Part shown: piece by piece, positions 48,144 to 58,047 of the stretch | How positions within the stretch are numbered: the first letter of the stretch is position 1 | How the letters are laid out: the number at the start of each line of letters is the position of its first letter | Origin: Rheinheimera oceanensis | GTDB lineage: Bacteria > Pseudomonadota > Gammaproteobacteria > Enterobacterales > Alteromonadaceae | Reading direction: 5' to 3' | Length of the DNA stretch: 64,000 nt | NCBI RefSeq assembly: GCF_018831085.1 | Contig: NZ_JAGPNM010000002.1 | Coordinates: 487,675-551,674 of the forward strand | The notes under the pieces: model-generated | The model's input: only the letters and a program-made list of their open reading frames with translations | Told to the model about the DNA's origin: nothing | Database searches by the model: none | Program-made: the position numbers and the translations under genes

Positions 48144-48989
48144 ATGGTGTGTTTACTGAAAATTCGCGGCATGCTGGAGCAAATGTCAGTGATTGAGCGT
48201 AAGCTGGCAGATTTTATTCTAGACAACGCACATTTGCTGCGCGATTACTCTTCGCAACAACTGGCCGACGCCGTGGGGATCAGCCAGTCGAGTGTGGTAA
48301 AGTTTTGCCAGAAGCTGGGCTATAAAGGCTACCCCGATTTAAAACTGGCGGTAAGTGAAGCGGTTATTACGGCATCGACCCTGCAACGTGATACCCATGA
48401 ACATCAGCCTCAGCCCAATACATTACTGACACTGGTAGAGCAGCTGCAGTTTAGCCTGCAACATCATTTTCGTGCCTTGCTGGAGATTAACACTGAGAAA
48501 ACGCTGCTTGATGTGGCCGATTTGCTGTCGCAGGCGGATAAAATTCTGATAGCGGGTTTTGGCCAGTCCGGCATTGTAGCCCATGATATGCAATACCGTT
48601 TGTTGCAACTGGGTAAGCTGGCTCTGACCAACAGCGATCCGGCCGTTACATTGCAGCTAACCAGTATGCTTAGCACTAACAGTGTGTTGTTGCTGGTGTC
48701 AGAATCTGGCCAGAATAACGATTTGTTGAAACTGGCCAAATTTGCCCGTCAGCGGCAAATCCGTATTGTCAGCCTTACCAGTTATAAAACCAATGCGCTT
48801 AGCCTGGCGGCTGATCTGGCACTGTTTGTGTTACATGGCGATGAAAATGTGCGGCTTAACCCGATATTGGTGCAACTGGCACAGCAGCACCTGTGCCATA
48901 TTGTGTATTTACTGCTGTGCCAGCGGCTGAATAATGATTATCAGTTGGAAGAAAACAGCAAGCTGGCAGATTTGCTGGAAAAGCTGTAA
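48144..48989 (+). CDS. MurR/RpiR-family transcriptional regulator
   Basis: 281 residues from the ATG at 48144, preferred for AAGGAAG upstream and family fit; the open frame extends back to 47901. The N-terminal HTH_6 domain (about 1-77) contains DYSSQQLADAVGISQSSVVKFCQKLGYKGYPDLKLAV. A SIS sugar-phosphate-binding domain (about 115-245) has ILIAGFGQSGIVAHDMQYRLLQLG and LLVSESGQNNDLL. Members often sense phosphorylated sugars such as MurNAc-6-phosphate. Convergent with the dipeptide epimerase gene, 5 bp apart, so it is a candidate regulator of that murein-peptide locus. Confidence 0.88.
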   Translation: MVCLLKIRGMLEQMSVIERKLADFILDNAHLLRDYSSQQLADAVGISQSSVVKFCQKLGYKGYPDLKLAVSEAVITASTLQRDTHEHQPQPNTLLTLVEQLQFSLQHHFRALLEINTEKTLLDVADLLSQADKILIAGFGQSGIVAHDMQYRLLQLGKLALTNSDPAVTLQLTSMLSTNSVLLLVSESGQNNDLLKLAKFARQRQIRIVSLTSYKTNALSLAADLALFVLHGDENVRLNPILVQLAQQHLCHIVYLLLCQRLNNDYQLEENSKLADLLEKL

Positions 48990-48994
48990 CAGGC

Positions 48995-50089
48995 TTAAGA
49001 CAGCATTTCCAGGCCTTCTATAGCAGTAATGCCAAGCCCCGGTGCATCTTCAATGGTAATATCGGCATCATTAAACTTCACACTGCTTTTTACCGGATCA
49101 AACAGGCACAGCGACGGTCCGTCCAGGTCAATTTTGGTAATAACATCAGATTTTGCCACCGCCACATGCACGGCAGCCGCAACGCTGACACTGCCTTCAA
49201 GCATACAGCCTATCATGCACTGCATATCGTAAAATGAGCAGATATCAGCAATTTTAATGGCATTGGCAATGCCGCCGGTTTTCATCAGCTTAATATTAAT
49301 AATGTCGGCAGCACGCATTTTAATAAGGTCAATGACCTCACGCGGGCCAAAGCTGCTTTCATCAGCCATTACCGGCGTATGCACACGCTCGGTAATGTAC
49401 TTTAAGCCTTCCAAGTCATAGGCTTTAACAGGTTGCTCTACCAGTTCCAGCCGGACACCGGCGTCCTCAAGTTTACGTAGTGCATATACCGCTTCTTTTG
49501 CTGTCCAGCCCTGGTTTGCATCCAGCCGGATTAACGCTTTGCCTTCAACTGCGGCATAAATCGCTTTAACCCGCTCAATGTCAACACCAATATCTTTGCC
49601 TACTTTAACCTTTAAAGTTTCAAAACCACGGTCAATCGCGCTTAACGAATCAGCCACCATTTTGTCGATGTAATCTACGCTGATGGTAATATCCGTAGTT
49701 ATTTTAGGTACGCCGCCGCCAAGTATTTTATATAGCGGTGCTTTGTACAGCTGTGCGAACAAATCATAAACTGCCATTTCTACCGCCGCCTTAGCACTGT
49801 AGTTTTTCATAATGCAGTTTTGCACAAGGCGGATAATATGATTTAAATCAGCTACTTCCTGCCCAACAATTTTCGGTTTAATCACTGTGCGGATAGCTTC
49901 AATAATAGAACCATGAATATCACCGGTGATCACTGCTGTGGCAGGCGCTGAGCCATACCCAATGTGACCGGTATCGGTTTCTACCATTACCACCACATCT
50001 TCGATGGTATTTACGGTGCGCAGCGCAGTTTTAAACGGGGTTTTCAGAGGCACACGTAACATACCCAGTCTGATATCAGTTATTTTCAT
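48995..50089 (-). CDS. Dipeptide epimerase (L-Ala-D/L-Glu type), enolase superfamily
   Basis: 364 residues. The muconate-lactonising subgroup active site is complete: K160-x-K162 (LKVKVG), metal ligands D190 (RLDANQGW), E218 (VEQP) and D243 (ADES), and base K267 (IKLMK). These positions fall within one residue of those of Bacillus subtilis L-Ala-D/L-Glu epimerase. The DLDGP motif that helps bind dipeptides is also present. It would convert L-Ala-D-Glu from peptidoglycan into L-Ala-L-Glu so that peptidases can use it. It follows the NlpC/P60 gene by 11 bp, a pairing like ykfB-ykfC of B. subtilis. Exact dipeptide preference unproven. Confidence 0.87.
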   Translation of the reverse strand: MKITDIRLGMLRVPLKTPFKTALRTVNTIEDVVVMVETDTGHIGYGSAPATAVITGDIHGSIIEAIRTVIKPKIVGQEVADLNHIIRLVQNCIMKNYSAKAAVEMAVYDLFAQLYKAPLYKILGGGVPKITTDITISVDYIDKMVADSLSAIDRGFETLKVKVGKDIGVDIERVKAIYAAVEGKALIRLDANQGWTAKEAVYALRKLEDAGVRLELVEQPVKAYDLEGLKYITERVHTPVMADESSFGPREVIDLIKMRAADIINIKLMKTGGIANAIKIADICSFYDMQCMIGCMLEGSVSVAAAVHVAVAKSDVITKIDLDGPSLCLFDPVKSSVKFNDADITIEDAPGLGITAIEGLEMLS

Positions 50090-50100
50090 AGTTGCCTCTG

Positions 50101-51477
50101 TTAACGCAGTGATTTAATAGCATAGAGCGCATCCAGATAAGATTGCTCCGGATTCGCATTTAATGGCAGTAATGGCGTAACCACTACACCGTTCAGGGTA
50201 CCGACATACAACCCGCTATCGGTAGTTGGATACACCAGAGTATTTACATCGTGGATCATAAACGGCTGTTCATCCACCATGCCCAGATACAGTGATACAT
50301 GGCCGGGAAAATACAGCAAATCGCCAACCTGTGCCTGTTGTATGGCCGTTAGCTTGTCATCCTTACTGCTTTGGCTGTCAAAGCGGATATTGCTGCCATA
50401 AGTTCCGTTGCCCTGCTGGCCGGAATTACGCGGCATTAAAAAGCCGAAGCTGCGAAAAATTTCTGAAATAAAGCCGGTGCAGTCGCGGCCATTGTAATCA
50501 TGGCCCCAGCCATAGCGCTCACCTAAAAACTTAAACGCCTGTGCCACAACATTACTGGCAGTAAACGGCAGATACCCCTGATGCAAATCCTCTGATCGCG
50601 GAATAAGCGCAGCCGTAAAAGCCAGGCTGCCATCTGCACGGCGTAGCGGTAACTGCACTATATAGCTGGCTGCCGGGTTCTGACCATGCACTTTAAAACC
50701 GGTATCTGCTGCGCTAAGTTGCGGCAAACGAATGCCCATATCCAGCTGTAATTCAGAAATAGCAGAAATTTCAGGGTTATAAGCAGTACGAACCTTAGCA
50801 CCGGTAGTAACAATAAAAGGCGCCTTAGCGGTATAGGCAAACACCTGCTCTTTGCTGCCAACAGCAATATCAGCCGCCCTTACCCAGCCGGTATAATTGA
50901 AACTGTGCACCAGCAGCCACTGTTTATCCTGGCTCTGGTGTAATACTGCTACGGCATCAGCCACAAACAGTGCGGTTTCGGCAAAGCGATCAAGGTCGGT
51001 ATTTAACTGCGCATTAAAAACCCGGTCATCGGTAGGGAAGGCTCGCAGTGCGGTGCGTTTCACTACCAAGCCAAACTGTATTGCCGTTTTCGGCTTGATC
51101 TGTTTTTGTGCCAGCAATGCCGTGTAGCCTTGCCACTGCTTTGGTGTTACCTCTCTGCCATCTGCATAAAAACGTGGTGTTTCAGGTACACTGCTGACAG
51201 CCTGTAATATAGCCGTCAGCTCAGCTTTGCTGTAGTGCGCAGGCAGGTTTTGCAATAGCCGCATTTCACTCTGCTGGTTAAACGTTTGCTGGTTACGCCC
51301 GGCTATCTGCTCAGTACTTAACAGCAGTTTGTCGGCACCGGTGAGTTTCGTCTGCCAAAATGTGCTGTTCAGCTGTTCCTGCCGCAGCAAGGGTACATCG
51401 GTACTAAACTGTTCCTCAGCAACGGCTGCAACAGTAGCACTGCACCAGCAACACAGCAGTAATAACAGCTTTCTCAT
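50101..51477 (-). CDS. Exported SH3/NlpC-P60 peptidase
   Basis: 458 residues. A signal peptide (about 1-21, Leu/Cys-rich, cleavage near AVA) precedes an N-terminal helical region, then two SH3b-like domains (about 135-285). The C-terminal NlpC/P60 cysteine peptidase has C333 (NGRDCTGFISE), H393 (GHVSLYLG) and H409 (FMIHD). This layout matches gamma-D-Glu-diamino-acid peptidases such as YkfC, which release L-Ala-D-Glu from murein peptides. It is encoded directly before a dipeptide epimerase, supporting that role. The LLLLLCCWC segment could also be read as a lipobox, so the protein may be periplasmic or lipid-anchored. Confidence 0.87.
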   Translation of the reverse strand: MRKLLLLLCCWCSATVAAVAEEQFSTDVPLLRQEQLNSTFWQTKLTGADKLLLSTEQIAGRNQQTFNQQSEMRLLQNLPAHYSKAELTAILQAVSSVPETPRFYADGREVTPKQWQGYTALLAQKQIKPKTAIQFGLVVKRTALRAFPTDDRVFNAQLNTDLDRFAETALFVADAVAVLHQSQDKQWLLVHSFNYTGWVRAADIAVGSKEQVFAYTAKAPFIVTTGAKVRTAYNPEISAISELQLDMGIRLPQLSAADTGFKVHGQNPAASYIVQLPLRRADGSLAFTAALIPRSEDLHQGYLPFTASNVVAQAFKFLGERYGWGHDYNGRDCTGFISEIFRSFGFLMPRNSGQQGNGTYGSNIRFDSQSSKDDKLTAIQQAQVGDLLYFPGHVSLYLGMVDEQPFMIHDVNTLVYPTTDSGLYVGTLNGVVVTPLLPLNANPEQSYLDALYAIKSLR

Positions 51478-51561
51478 TCAGACTCCTGAAAATACGTTGT
51501 TTTTCAAGCTTTTTTCACTCACCTCTTGGCATAACCATACTGCCAAAGAATGAAATATTCC

Positions 51562-51598
51562 AATTATTTTGAAAAATCAGCATAAATTATTTTCAAAA
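51562..51598. promoter_or_regulatory. Direct repeats in the nlpC/oar divergent promoter
   Basis: AATTATTTTGAAAA (51562-51575) and AATTATTTTCAAAA (51585-51598) are 13/14 identical and start 23 bp apart, about two helical turns. They lie in the 257-bp divergent region between the NlpC/P60 peptidase and the Oar-like receptor. AT-rich TTTTC/GAAAA half-sites occur in many RpiR-family operators, so the regulator at 48144 is a candidate. Inference only. Confidence 0.4.
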
Positions 51599-51734
51599 GA
51601 AATAAAATATTGCTATGTTAATTTTGAGCAGAAAATAAACATCTGCCAACAAACATCAGAAACGGGCAATCAGAACCCGACAACCGGATAGCGATAAAAA
51701 ATAAGACACAACTGTAAATCCAGGAGAGAAAGTG

Positions 51735-54700
51735 ATGAAGTCAACACAGCATACCCTGGCTAAAAGCCGTCTAGCCTGCGCAACACAGCGCGCTTTTAGC
51801 TCACCGAAAACCGTATCGGCGTTTGTACTTGCTGGCATGTTAGCTTGTGCTCCGGCCTTAGCTCAGCAAGCAGGTGGTATCAGAGGTAAAGTAACGACCG
51901 AGCAAACAGGCATCTCAGTTGAAGGCGTTACCGTTGTAGCATCCAGCCCGGTACTGCCACGCCCGCGTACGGTACAAACCCGTGAAGATGGCAGTTTTAA
52001 CTTACCGCTGCTGATCCCCGGCCGCTACACGCTCACCATTACCGCAGCCGATGGCTCTGTCAGAACCATGGAGGTTGATGTACTGCTGGACCAGACATCT
52101 AATGTGAACGTGGATCTGCAACCTAAAGTGTCTGATATTGAAACTATTCAGATTGTGGGTTCACCTTTTTTTGCTCAGCAGGGTAATTCCTCCCTGAGTA
52201 ACTCACTGGGTTCAGATGTTGTTGAAGCTTTGCCAGTTGGTCAAACTTTCCGGGATATGCTGAAAATTATTCCCGGTGTGCAGTACACCGAAAACGGCAC
52301 TTTAGGTCCGTCAGCTGGTGGTTCTGGTGCCCATAACAAGTATGGCTTCGATGGTGTAGACGTGTCTATGCCACTATTTGGTAACCTGGCTTCTGAGCCT
52401 TCAACACATGATATTGAAATGGTATCGATGGAGCGCGGCGGAGCCAAAGCAGTAGGCTTTAATCGCTCCGGTGGATTTGCCATTAACACCAAATCAAAGT
52501 CCGGTACCAACGAGTTTAAAGGGTCTGTTGAGTACAAAATAGAAAACAAAAACTTCAGTGCCTCACCTAAAGATGGCGTTGAGCAAGATGTTGACAAAAC
52601 CTGGATGACTGCAGCCGTAAGCGGCCCGCTTATTCAGGATCAGCTGTTCTTCTATGGCTCTTACTATGGCCCGGAAGAAAAAGGTTCAAATAAGGTTACT
52701 GCGTACGGTCCAACCAAAGCCTATAAAAGCGATCGCGATGAGTACTTTGGTAAGTTAACCTGGGCACCAACCGATGATTTACTGCTGAATCTTAGCTACC
52801 GCGATTCTGATCGTATTGAAACAGGTAGTAGTATTGGCCAGTTTGAAGCTGACTCAGTTTCTGCAGGCTCACAGGCTACACAGAAGATTTTTACCTTTGA
52901 TGGCTCATACATTCTGGGTGATTACACCACGCTAAGTTTTAACATTAATAAATTTGACTATAAAACCGGTGGCAAGCCCGACGTAGAATTAAGCGTAGTG
53001 CCTGAGTTGGGCGGCTCACTTGATATTACCAACTTGGAACAAATGGGTTACTTCAACGTACCGGATCTGCTGGCAGATACTGAGACAGATGCTGCCCGTT
53101 TTAATGTTGGTGCACAAGAGCTGATTAACCGCTACGGCTATACTGAAAATGGCGTAATGACAGGTGGTGGTGGTGTTGGTGCGTATTTTCAATACAATAA
53201 TCAAAACTTCTTTCGTGACAGCTTTGAGTTGGCGTTAGACCATGAAATTATTGGTGATGTGTTAGTTCATTCAATTCATATCGGTTTGAAGTATTCCGAA
53301 GCAGAAGAGGAATTAAGCCGCTTTTCCAACGGCTGGGGTTCTATTAGCTACCATGGTGGCCGAAACACTGCCTTGGAAAGTGCGGTAGCAGACCTTGATC
53401 CTACTTCAGTTTATTATATTGCCACCACTGAACAAATGAGCTTTATTAATGAAGCTGGTCAGTCTGTGTCTGCAATCCACTCTTTCTCAAAATCATGGAA
53501 TCTGGAAATTAACGATACCATTGAGCATGGCGATTTTACCTACAATATCGGTGTACTTATTAGTAAAGATACCCTGTACGGCCAAGGTTTACGTGCTAAT
53601 GCAGCAAATGGTTCTGGCTGGGAAATTGCTATGGGCGAGAAGTACAAAATGTACTCTGTTGACTGGAAAGATATGATTCAGCCAAGGTTGGGTATCGACT
53701 GGAAGTATGATGGTAAGAACTCTGTGTTTGCCAACTACGCCAGCTATAACCCTGAAGCTAGTTCTCTAGCCCGTGCGGCATCATGGGATCGTAATACTCA
53801 ACAATCATTAAAAGTTTACTTTGATGAAAACGGTAATTACCTGGATTCAGGCGCCGCCAGTGGTTCATCCGGTAAGCTATTTGCCGATAATATGAAGCCA
53901 CACCGTATTGATGAAATTACACTGGGTACCACTAAGGCGATTACAGACCGCCTGCAGTTACGCGGCCATACCCGTTACCGTTATGGCTCGCATTTCTGGG
54001 AAGATATGCCTAACAATGGCCGTATTGCCGCTTATCCGGAAAGCAGCCAGGCACCTGGTGTGCCTGCACATATCGCGGAGAAAGGCTTGTATATACCTGA
54101 TTTAGCAGAGCGCTATGACGGTATTGGCAGTCCATCGGGCGGTACCTATGTGATTGCTGAGATAGACGATGGTCAAACAAAGTACTGGGAAGTTAGCCTG
54201 GAGGCTGAATACTTTGGTGACCGTACCTACTTCAATGTTTCATATGTCTGGAGTCACTATTACGGTAACTTTGATCAGGACAACACCACCACAAATCCGG
54301 ATCAAAATATCTTTATCGGCTCATCTAACTATGGTGACGGGCCAGGCCGTTATTCCTGGGATAACAAATACGGTACCTTGGCCGGTGATAAACCACACCT
54401 GTTAAAAGCTTTTGGTTATTACACTACAGATTGGGAAGCTAATATTGGTGCTTATTTTGTATACCAGTCTGGCCAACCATGGGAAAACTGGGATGGAGGT
54501 TACTACGGCTACAGTGCTGGCACCATCCGTTATTCTGAACCAGCCGGCAGCCGTCGCAGTGCTAGCCACTGGCAGTTAGATTTAAGCTACAATCAGAACT
54601 TTACGTTCGCTGATAAGTATGTGCTGAAGTTCCGCGCGGATCTATTTAACGTGTTTGATCGCCAGACAGGTTATCGGATAGACCCCCTGGTAACGTCAAC

Positions 54701-54770
54701 CACATACGGCGAACCGACTAAGTTCTATAACCCTCGTCGCCTGCAGTTATCTGTCGGTTTCGATTTCTAA
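51735..54770 (+). CDS. Oar-like TonB-dependent outer-membrane receptor
   Basis: 1011 residues from the ATG at 51735, which has AGGAGA 7 bases upstream; a GTG three bases earlier is less likely. A long signal peptide ends near ALAQQ. A carboxypeptidase-regulatory-like beta-sandwich (about 45-115, IRGKVTTEQTGISVEGVTVVAS...GSFNLPLLIPGRYTLT) is followed by a TonB plug (IVGSPFFAQQ...RDMLKIIPGVQYTENG...DGVDV) and a large beta-barrel ending in the aromatic LQLSVGFDF. Oar proteins take up large substrates such as peptides in related marine and soil bacteria. Divergent from the murein peptidase/epimerase operon, so muropeptide or peptide uptake is plausible but unproven. Confidence 0.88.
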   Translation: MKSTQHTLAKSRLACATQRAFSSPKTVSAFVLAGMLACAPALAQQAGGIRGKVTTEQTGISVEGVTVVASSPVLPRPRTVQTREDGSFNLPLLIPGRYTLTITAADGSVRTMEVDVLLDQTSNVNVDLQPKVSDIETIQIVGSPFFAQQGNSSLSNSLGSDVVEALPVGQTFRDMLKIIPGVQYTENGTLGPSAGGSGAHNKYGFDGVDVSMPLFGNLASEPSTHDIEMVSMERGGAKAVGFNRSGGFAINTKSKSGTNEFKGSVEYKIENKNFSASPKDGVEQDVDKTWMTAAVSGPLIQDQLFFYGSYYGPEEKGSNKVTAYGPTKAYKSDRDEYFGKLTWAPTDDLLLNLSYRDSDRIETGSSIGQFEADSVSAGSQATQKIFTFDGSYILGDYTTLSFNINKFDYKTGGKPDVELSVVPELGGSLDITNLEQMGYFNVPDLLADTETDAARFNVGAQELINRYGYTENGVMTGGGGVGAYFQYNNQNFFRDSFELALDHEIIGDVLVHSIHIGLKYSEAEEELSRFSNGWGSISYHGGRNTALESAVADLDPTSVYYIATTEQMSFINEAGQSVSAIHSFSKSWNLEINDTIEHGDFTYNIGVLISKDTLYGQGLRANAANGSGWEIAMGEKYKMYSVDWKDMIQPRLGIDWKYDGKNSVFANYASYNPEASSLARAASWDRNTQQSLKVYFDENGNYLDSGAASGSSGKLFADNMKPHRIDEITLGTTKAITDRLQLRGHTRYRYGSHFWEDMPNNGRIAAYPESSQAPGVPAHIAEKGLYIPDLAERYDGIGSPSGGTYVIAEIDDGQTKYWEVSLEAEYFGDRTYFNVSYVWSHYYGNFDQDNTTTNPDQNIFIGSSNYGDGPGRYSWDNKYGTLAGDKPHLLKAFGYYTTDWEANIGAYFVYQSGQPWENWDGGYYGYSAGTIRYSEPAGSRRSASHWQLDLSYNQNFTFADKYVLKFRADLFNVFDRQTGYRIDPLVTSTTYGEPTKFYNPRRLQLSVGFDF

Positions 54771-54794
54771 ACCACCTGTTCCTGGTGATTTTTC

Positions 54795-54818
54795 AGCCCG
54801 CTTTATGCGGGCTTTTTT
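54795..54818 (+). terminator. Intrinsic terminator of the Oar-like gene
   Basis: AGCCCGC, a 5-base loop and GCGGGCT followed by five T, 24 bp after the stop. Confidence 0.9.
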
Positions 54819-54839
54819 CTGCCGGTACACTATAGAAAC

Positions 54840-54873
54840 AAAAAACCGCAGCCTGTTACCGCTGCGGTTTTTT
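54840..54873 (-). terminator. Terminator of rnpB (bidirectional)
   Basis: AAAAAACCGCAGC (54840-54852), an 8-base loop and GCTGCGGTTTTTT (54861-54873). Lies just beyond the 3' end of the RNase P RNA on the reverse strand and could also back up the Oar terminator. Confidence 0.85.
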
Positions 54874-54879
54874 AGTGTT

Positions 54880-55250
<371 letters not shown>

Positions 55251-55257
55251 GGCGGCG

Positions 55258-55263
55258 ATTATA
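55258..55263 (-). promoter_or_regulatory. -10 element of rnpB
   Basis: A perfect TATAAT on the reverse strand, seven bases before the predicted rnpB 5' end. The -35 region is weak (CTGGTG at 17 bp). The promoter lies at and within the 3' end of rsmI, which stops at 55270. Confidence 0.75.
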
Positions 55264-55269
55264 CCGGTT

Positions 55270-56121
55270 TTATTCGGTTTCACCAGACAATTGCAGTGCC
55301 ACTTTATATAAAGCGTTTTTCTTGCCAGCATGAATTTGTGCCGTTAATGCCGCAGCCTTTTTCAGTGGTAACTCGGTTAGCAACAGTTTAAGGGTATTAA
55401 GTTCAGCAGTGCTTACTTCGCTTTCCGCTTTGGGTGTGGGGGCTATCATTAATACCATTTCGCCCTGGCAGCGCTGCGGGTCGGCGTCCAACCAGGCAGT
55501 AATTTGCGCTGCTGTACCATATTCCAGATGCTCAAAAGTTTTGGTCAGCTCTTTGGCCAGCACCAGTTCGCGCTCAGCGCCAAACACCTGCACCACATCT
55601 TGTAGCGTGTCTTTAATCCGCCGCGCAGTGTCGTAACAAATAATAGTGCCGACACCGGCCGGGATATCTGCCAGCTGGTTTTGCCGCTGCTGGCTTTTGG
55701 GCAGTAAAAAGCCGATAAAATGAAATTTGTCGGTCGGTAAACCCGCGGCGCACAAGGCGGTAATTAATGCACAGGGACCAGGAATGGGGATCACCCGTAC
55801 ACCAGCCTCGCGGCACTGGCGCACTAAACTGTAGCCTGGATCGCTTATCAGCGGCGTACCGGCGTCAGACACCAACGCCACATGCTCTCCGGCCAGGCAT
55901 TTCTGGATAATACTGGCAGCGCGTTGTTTTTCGTTATGATCATGCAGTGCTATGGTTTTGGCACTGATACCAAGATGCGATAACAAGCGCCCGGTATGGC
56001 GCGTGTCTTCAGCAGCTATCCAATCGGCCTGCTTTAAGGTGTCAATAGCGCGCTGGCTGATATCGTCCAGATTGCCTATTGGTGTCGCCACTACATATAA
56101 AAAACCGTTATCTTTTGCCAT
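55270..56121 (-). CDS. rsmI: 16S rRNA 2'-O-methyltransferase (C1402)
   Basis: 283 residues. Tetrapyrrole-methylase fold with LYVVATPIGNLDDISQRAIDTL, ALVSDAGTPLISDPGY and GFLLPKSQQRQ, all diagnostic. It acts with RsmH on the same nucleotide of 16S rRNA. Divergent from lpoA with a 71-bp gap, the conserved arrangement. Its 3' end abuts the rnpB promoter. Confidence 0.97.
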   Translation of the reverse strand: MAKDNGFLYVVATPIGNLDDISQRAIDTLKQADWIAAEDTRHTGRLLSHLGISAKTIALHDHNEKQRAASIIQKCLAGEHVALVSDAGTPLISDPGYSLVRQCREAGVRVIPIPGPCALITALCAAGLPTDKFHFIGFLLPKSQQRQNQLADIPAGVGTIICYDTARRIKDTLQDVVQVFGAERELVLAKELTKTFEHLEYGTAAQITAWLDADPQRCQGEMVLMIAPTPKAESEVSTAELNTLKLLLTELPLKKAAALTAQIHAGKKNALYKVALQLSGETE

Positions 56122-56192
56122 TTGATGATTAATGTACGCTATTTAATTGAGCTTAACCGGCAGTCTCAGTAAGATAAGACCATTGTTTCGCT

Positions 56193-58040
56193 ATGGTACT
56201 GTGCATTGTGACTTCCAGCAAATTAAAGCCTTTGTTATTTCTCTGCGCCGCAGGCGTGTTAAGCAGTTGCGCGCAAGGCCCGCAACAACGCCAGACAGAC
56301 ACCCCTTTGCGCAGTGAAGCTGCTGCCGAAGGCGAGGTGAAAACCAGTGTTGCTGCCCGCCAGCTATACCAGCTAGCGGCAAATTATCAAGCCGAGCCGC
56401 AACATTATCATTTGCTTAAAGCAGCGCGTCAGGCTCTGATTGAGCAGGATTATCTGCTGGCACTGGCCATTTGTGAAAATCTGAAACAAAGCCCGTTTGC
56501 ACAGATCCGTCAGCAAAACCTGCTGCCACTGTTACAGGCTTATATTGCAACCGGCCAACACGCCAACCTGAGCAACCTGCTGGAAAAAACCGACATAAAA
56601 GATGTTGCCCGCGCCGATCAGGCAGAGTTTCTCTGGCTAAGCGCAAGCTACCACAGTGAACAACGCCGCTACCTGGCTGCCAGCCGCAGCTTGCTGCAAC
56701 TGGAACAATACAGCGATATCAGCACCCTTTACCCACAGTATAATGATTTACTCTGGCGTAATTTGAGCGCGCTTAGCGATAGCCAGTTGGAAAGCCTGAG
56801 GGTAAATGCCCGGCAAAATACACTGGCCTGGATTAATCTGGCACAGCTAAGCCGGCGCCATATTGGTAACCCGCAGGCATTGCAGCAGGCTTTTACTGAC
56901 TGGCAGCGGCGCTACAGCAGCATGCCACAGTTACAGCAGCTTCCCGAAGCCGTACAGCAGCTGTTTAGCTTACAACCGTTTCAGCCGGCCAAAATTGCCG
57001 TGTTGTTACCGCTGCAAGGGCAGTTCCGCCAGCATGCTCAGGCTATTCAGTACGGCATTCTGGCCGCTGCCAGTGCCCATAATGCTGAATTAGTGTTTAT
57101 CGACAGCCAGCAATCAGCCAATGCACTGCATGAGAAAATCAGTGCCCTGCAGGCAGAGTTTGTTATCGGGCCTTTGCTAAAAGAACAGGTTGACGCTATC
57201 AGTAATGAAGCAGACTGGCCCTGGCCGACGCTGTTTTTAAATACGCACGACTCAACTAAAACTAACACCAAAGATAAATTTTACTTTGCGCTTAGTATGG
57301 AAGATGAGGCCTCCCAGGTAGCTGAGCTGTTTCAGCAAAAAAACTACCGCCGCCCGGTGGTGATCAGTGCCGCTAACAACATCGCAGTGCGGATGCAGCA
57401 GCACTTTAGCCGCCAGTGGCAGCAACTGGGCCACCAACCGGCAGAAAGCTACCAGTTTAATAGTAAAGAAGATCTGGAAGCATTGATCGCCCGTTTACTG
57501 GAAACGGATCGCAGCCGCGAGCGCTTAAAACAAATTAATAGCCTGGTACCGCAAAAACTGGAAACCGAACCGCACAGCCGGTTAGATATCGACGCCATTT
57601 ACCTGATTGCTGATCCGGTGCAAACCCAGCTGTTTAAACCCTTTGTTGATGTGTCTGTCAGCCCGACAGCACCAAGGCTGCCTATTTATGCCAGCTCGCG
57701 CAGCCACAGCACCAGCCTTAGCAGTACAGATTTACGTGATTTAAACGGCCTGACCTTTACCGAAATGCCCTGGATGCTGGGCGAGCAAAGCTCAGTTGAA
57801 CTGCGCCAACAATACCAGCAACTGTTTAAAGAGCAGGATGAAACGCTGCAACGTTTATTTGCCATGGGATATGATGCCTATAAACTGGTGGGCAGCCTGC
57901 GCCAGCAACAACAATTACCATCTGCTGTGTTTCCCGGCCTTACCGGACAATTGCGGCTTAATGCTGATGGCAGCATAGTACGCCAGTTAAGCTGGGCCAG
58001 TTATCGTAACAGCCGGTTAACGCCGGTGCAGGAGCCCTGA
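56193..58040 (+). CDS. lpoA: Outer-membrane lipoprotein LpoA (PBP1A activator)
   Basis: 615 residues. Lipoprotein signal with the lipobox LSSC and acylated C26. The N-terminal TPR-like helical domain (about 35-260) is rich in Gln and Leu. The C-terminal LivJ/periplasmic-binding-like domain (from KIAVLLPLQGQFRQHAQAIQYGILAA) follows. It reaches through the wall to stimulate PBP1A transpeptidation. Start uncertain: no clear ribosome-binding site, and an in-frame GTG at 56208 is also possible. Confidence 0.93.
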   Translation: MVLCIVTSSKLKPLLFLCAAGVLSSCAQGPQQRQTDTPLRSEAAAEGEVKTSVAARQLYQLAANYQAEPQHYHLLKAARQALIEQDYLLALAICENLKQSPFAQIRQQNLLPLLQAYIATGQHANLSNLLEKTDIKDVARADQAEFLWLSASYHSEQRRYLAASRSLLQLEQYSDISTLYPQYNDLLWRNLSALSDSQLESLRVNARQNTLAWINLAQLSRRHIGNPQALQQAFTDWQRRYSSMPQLQQLPEAVQQLFSLQPFQPAKIAVLLPLQGQFRQHAQAIQYGILAAASAHNAELVFIDSQQSANALHEKISALQAEFVIGPLLKEQVDAISNEADWPWPTLFLNTHDSTKTNTKDKFYFALSMEDEASQVAELFQQKNYRRPVVISAANNIAVRMQQHFSRQWQQLGHQPAESYQFNSKEDLEALIARLLETDRSRERLKQINSLVPQKLETEPHSRLDIDAIYLIADPVQTQLFKPFVDVSVSPTAPRLPIYASSRSHSTSLSSTDLRDLNGLTFTEMPWMLGEQSSVELRQQYQQLFKEQDETLQRLFAMGYDAYKLVGSLRQQQQLPSAVFPGLTGQLRLNADGSIVRQLSWASYRNSRLTPVQEP

Positions 58041-58047
58041 TTAGCTT

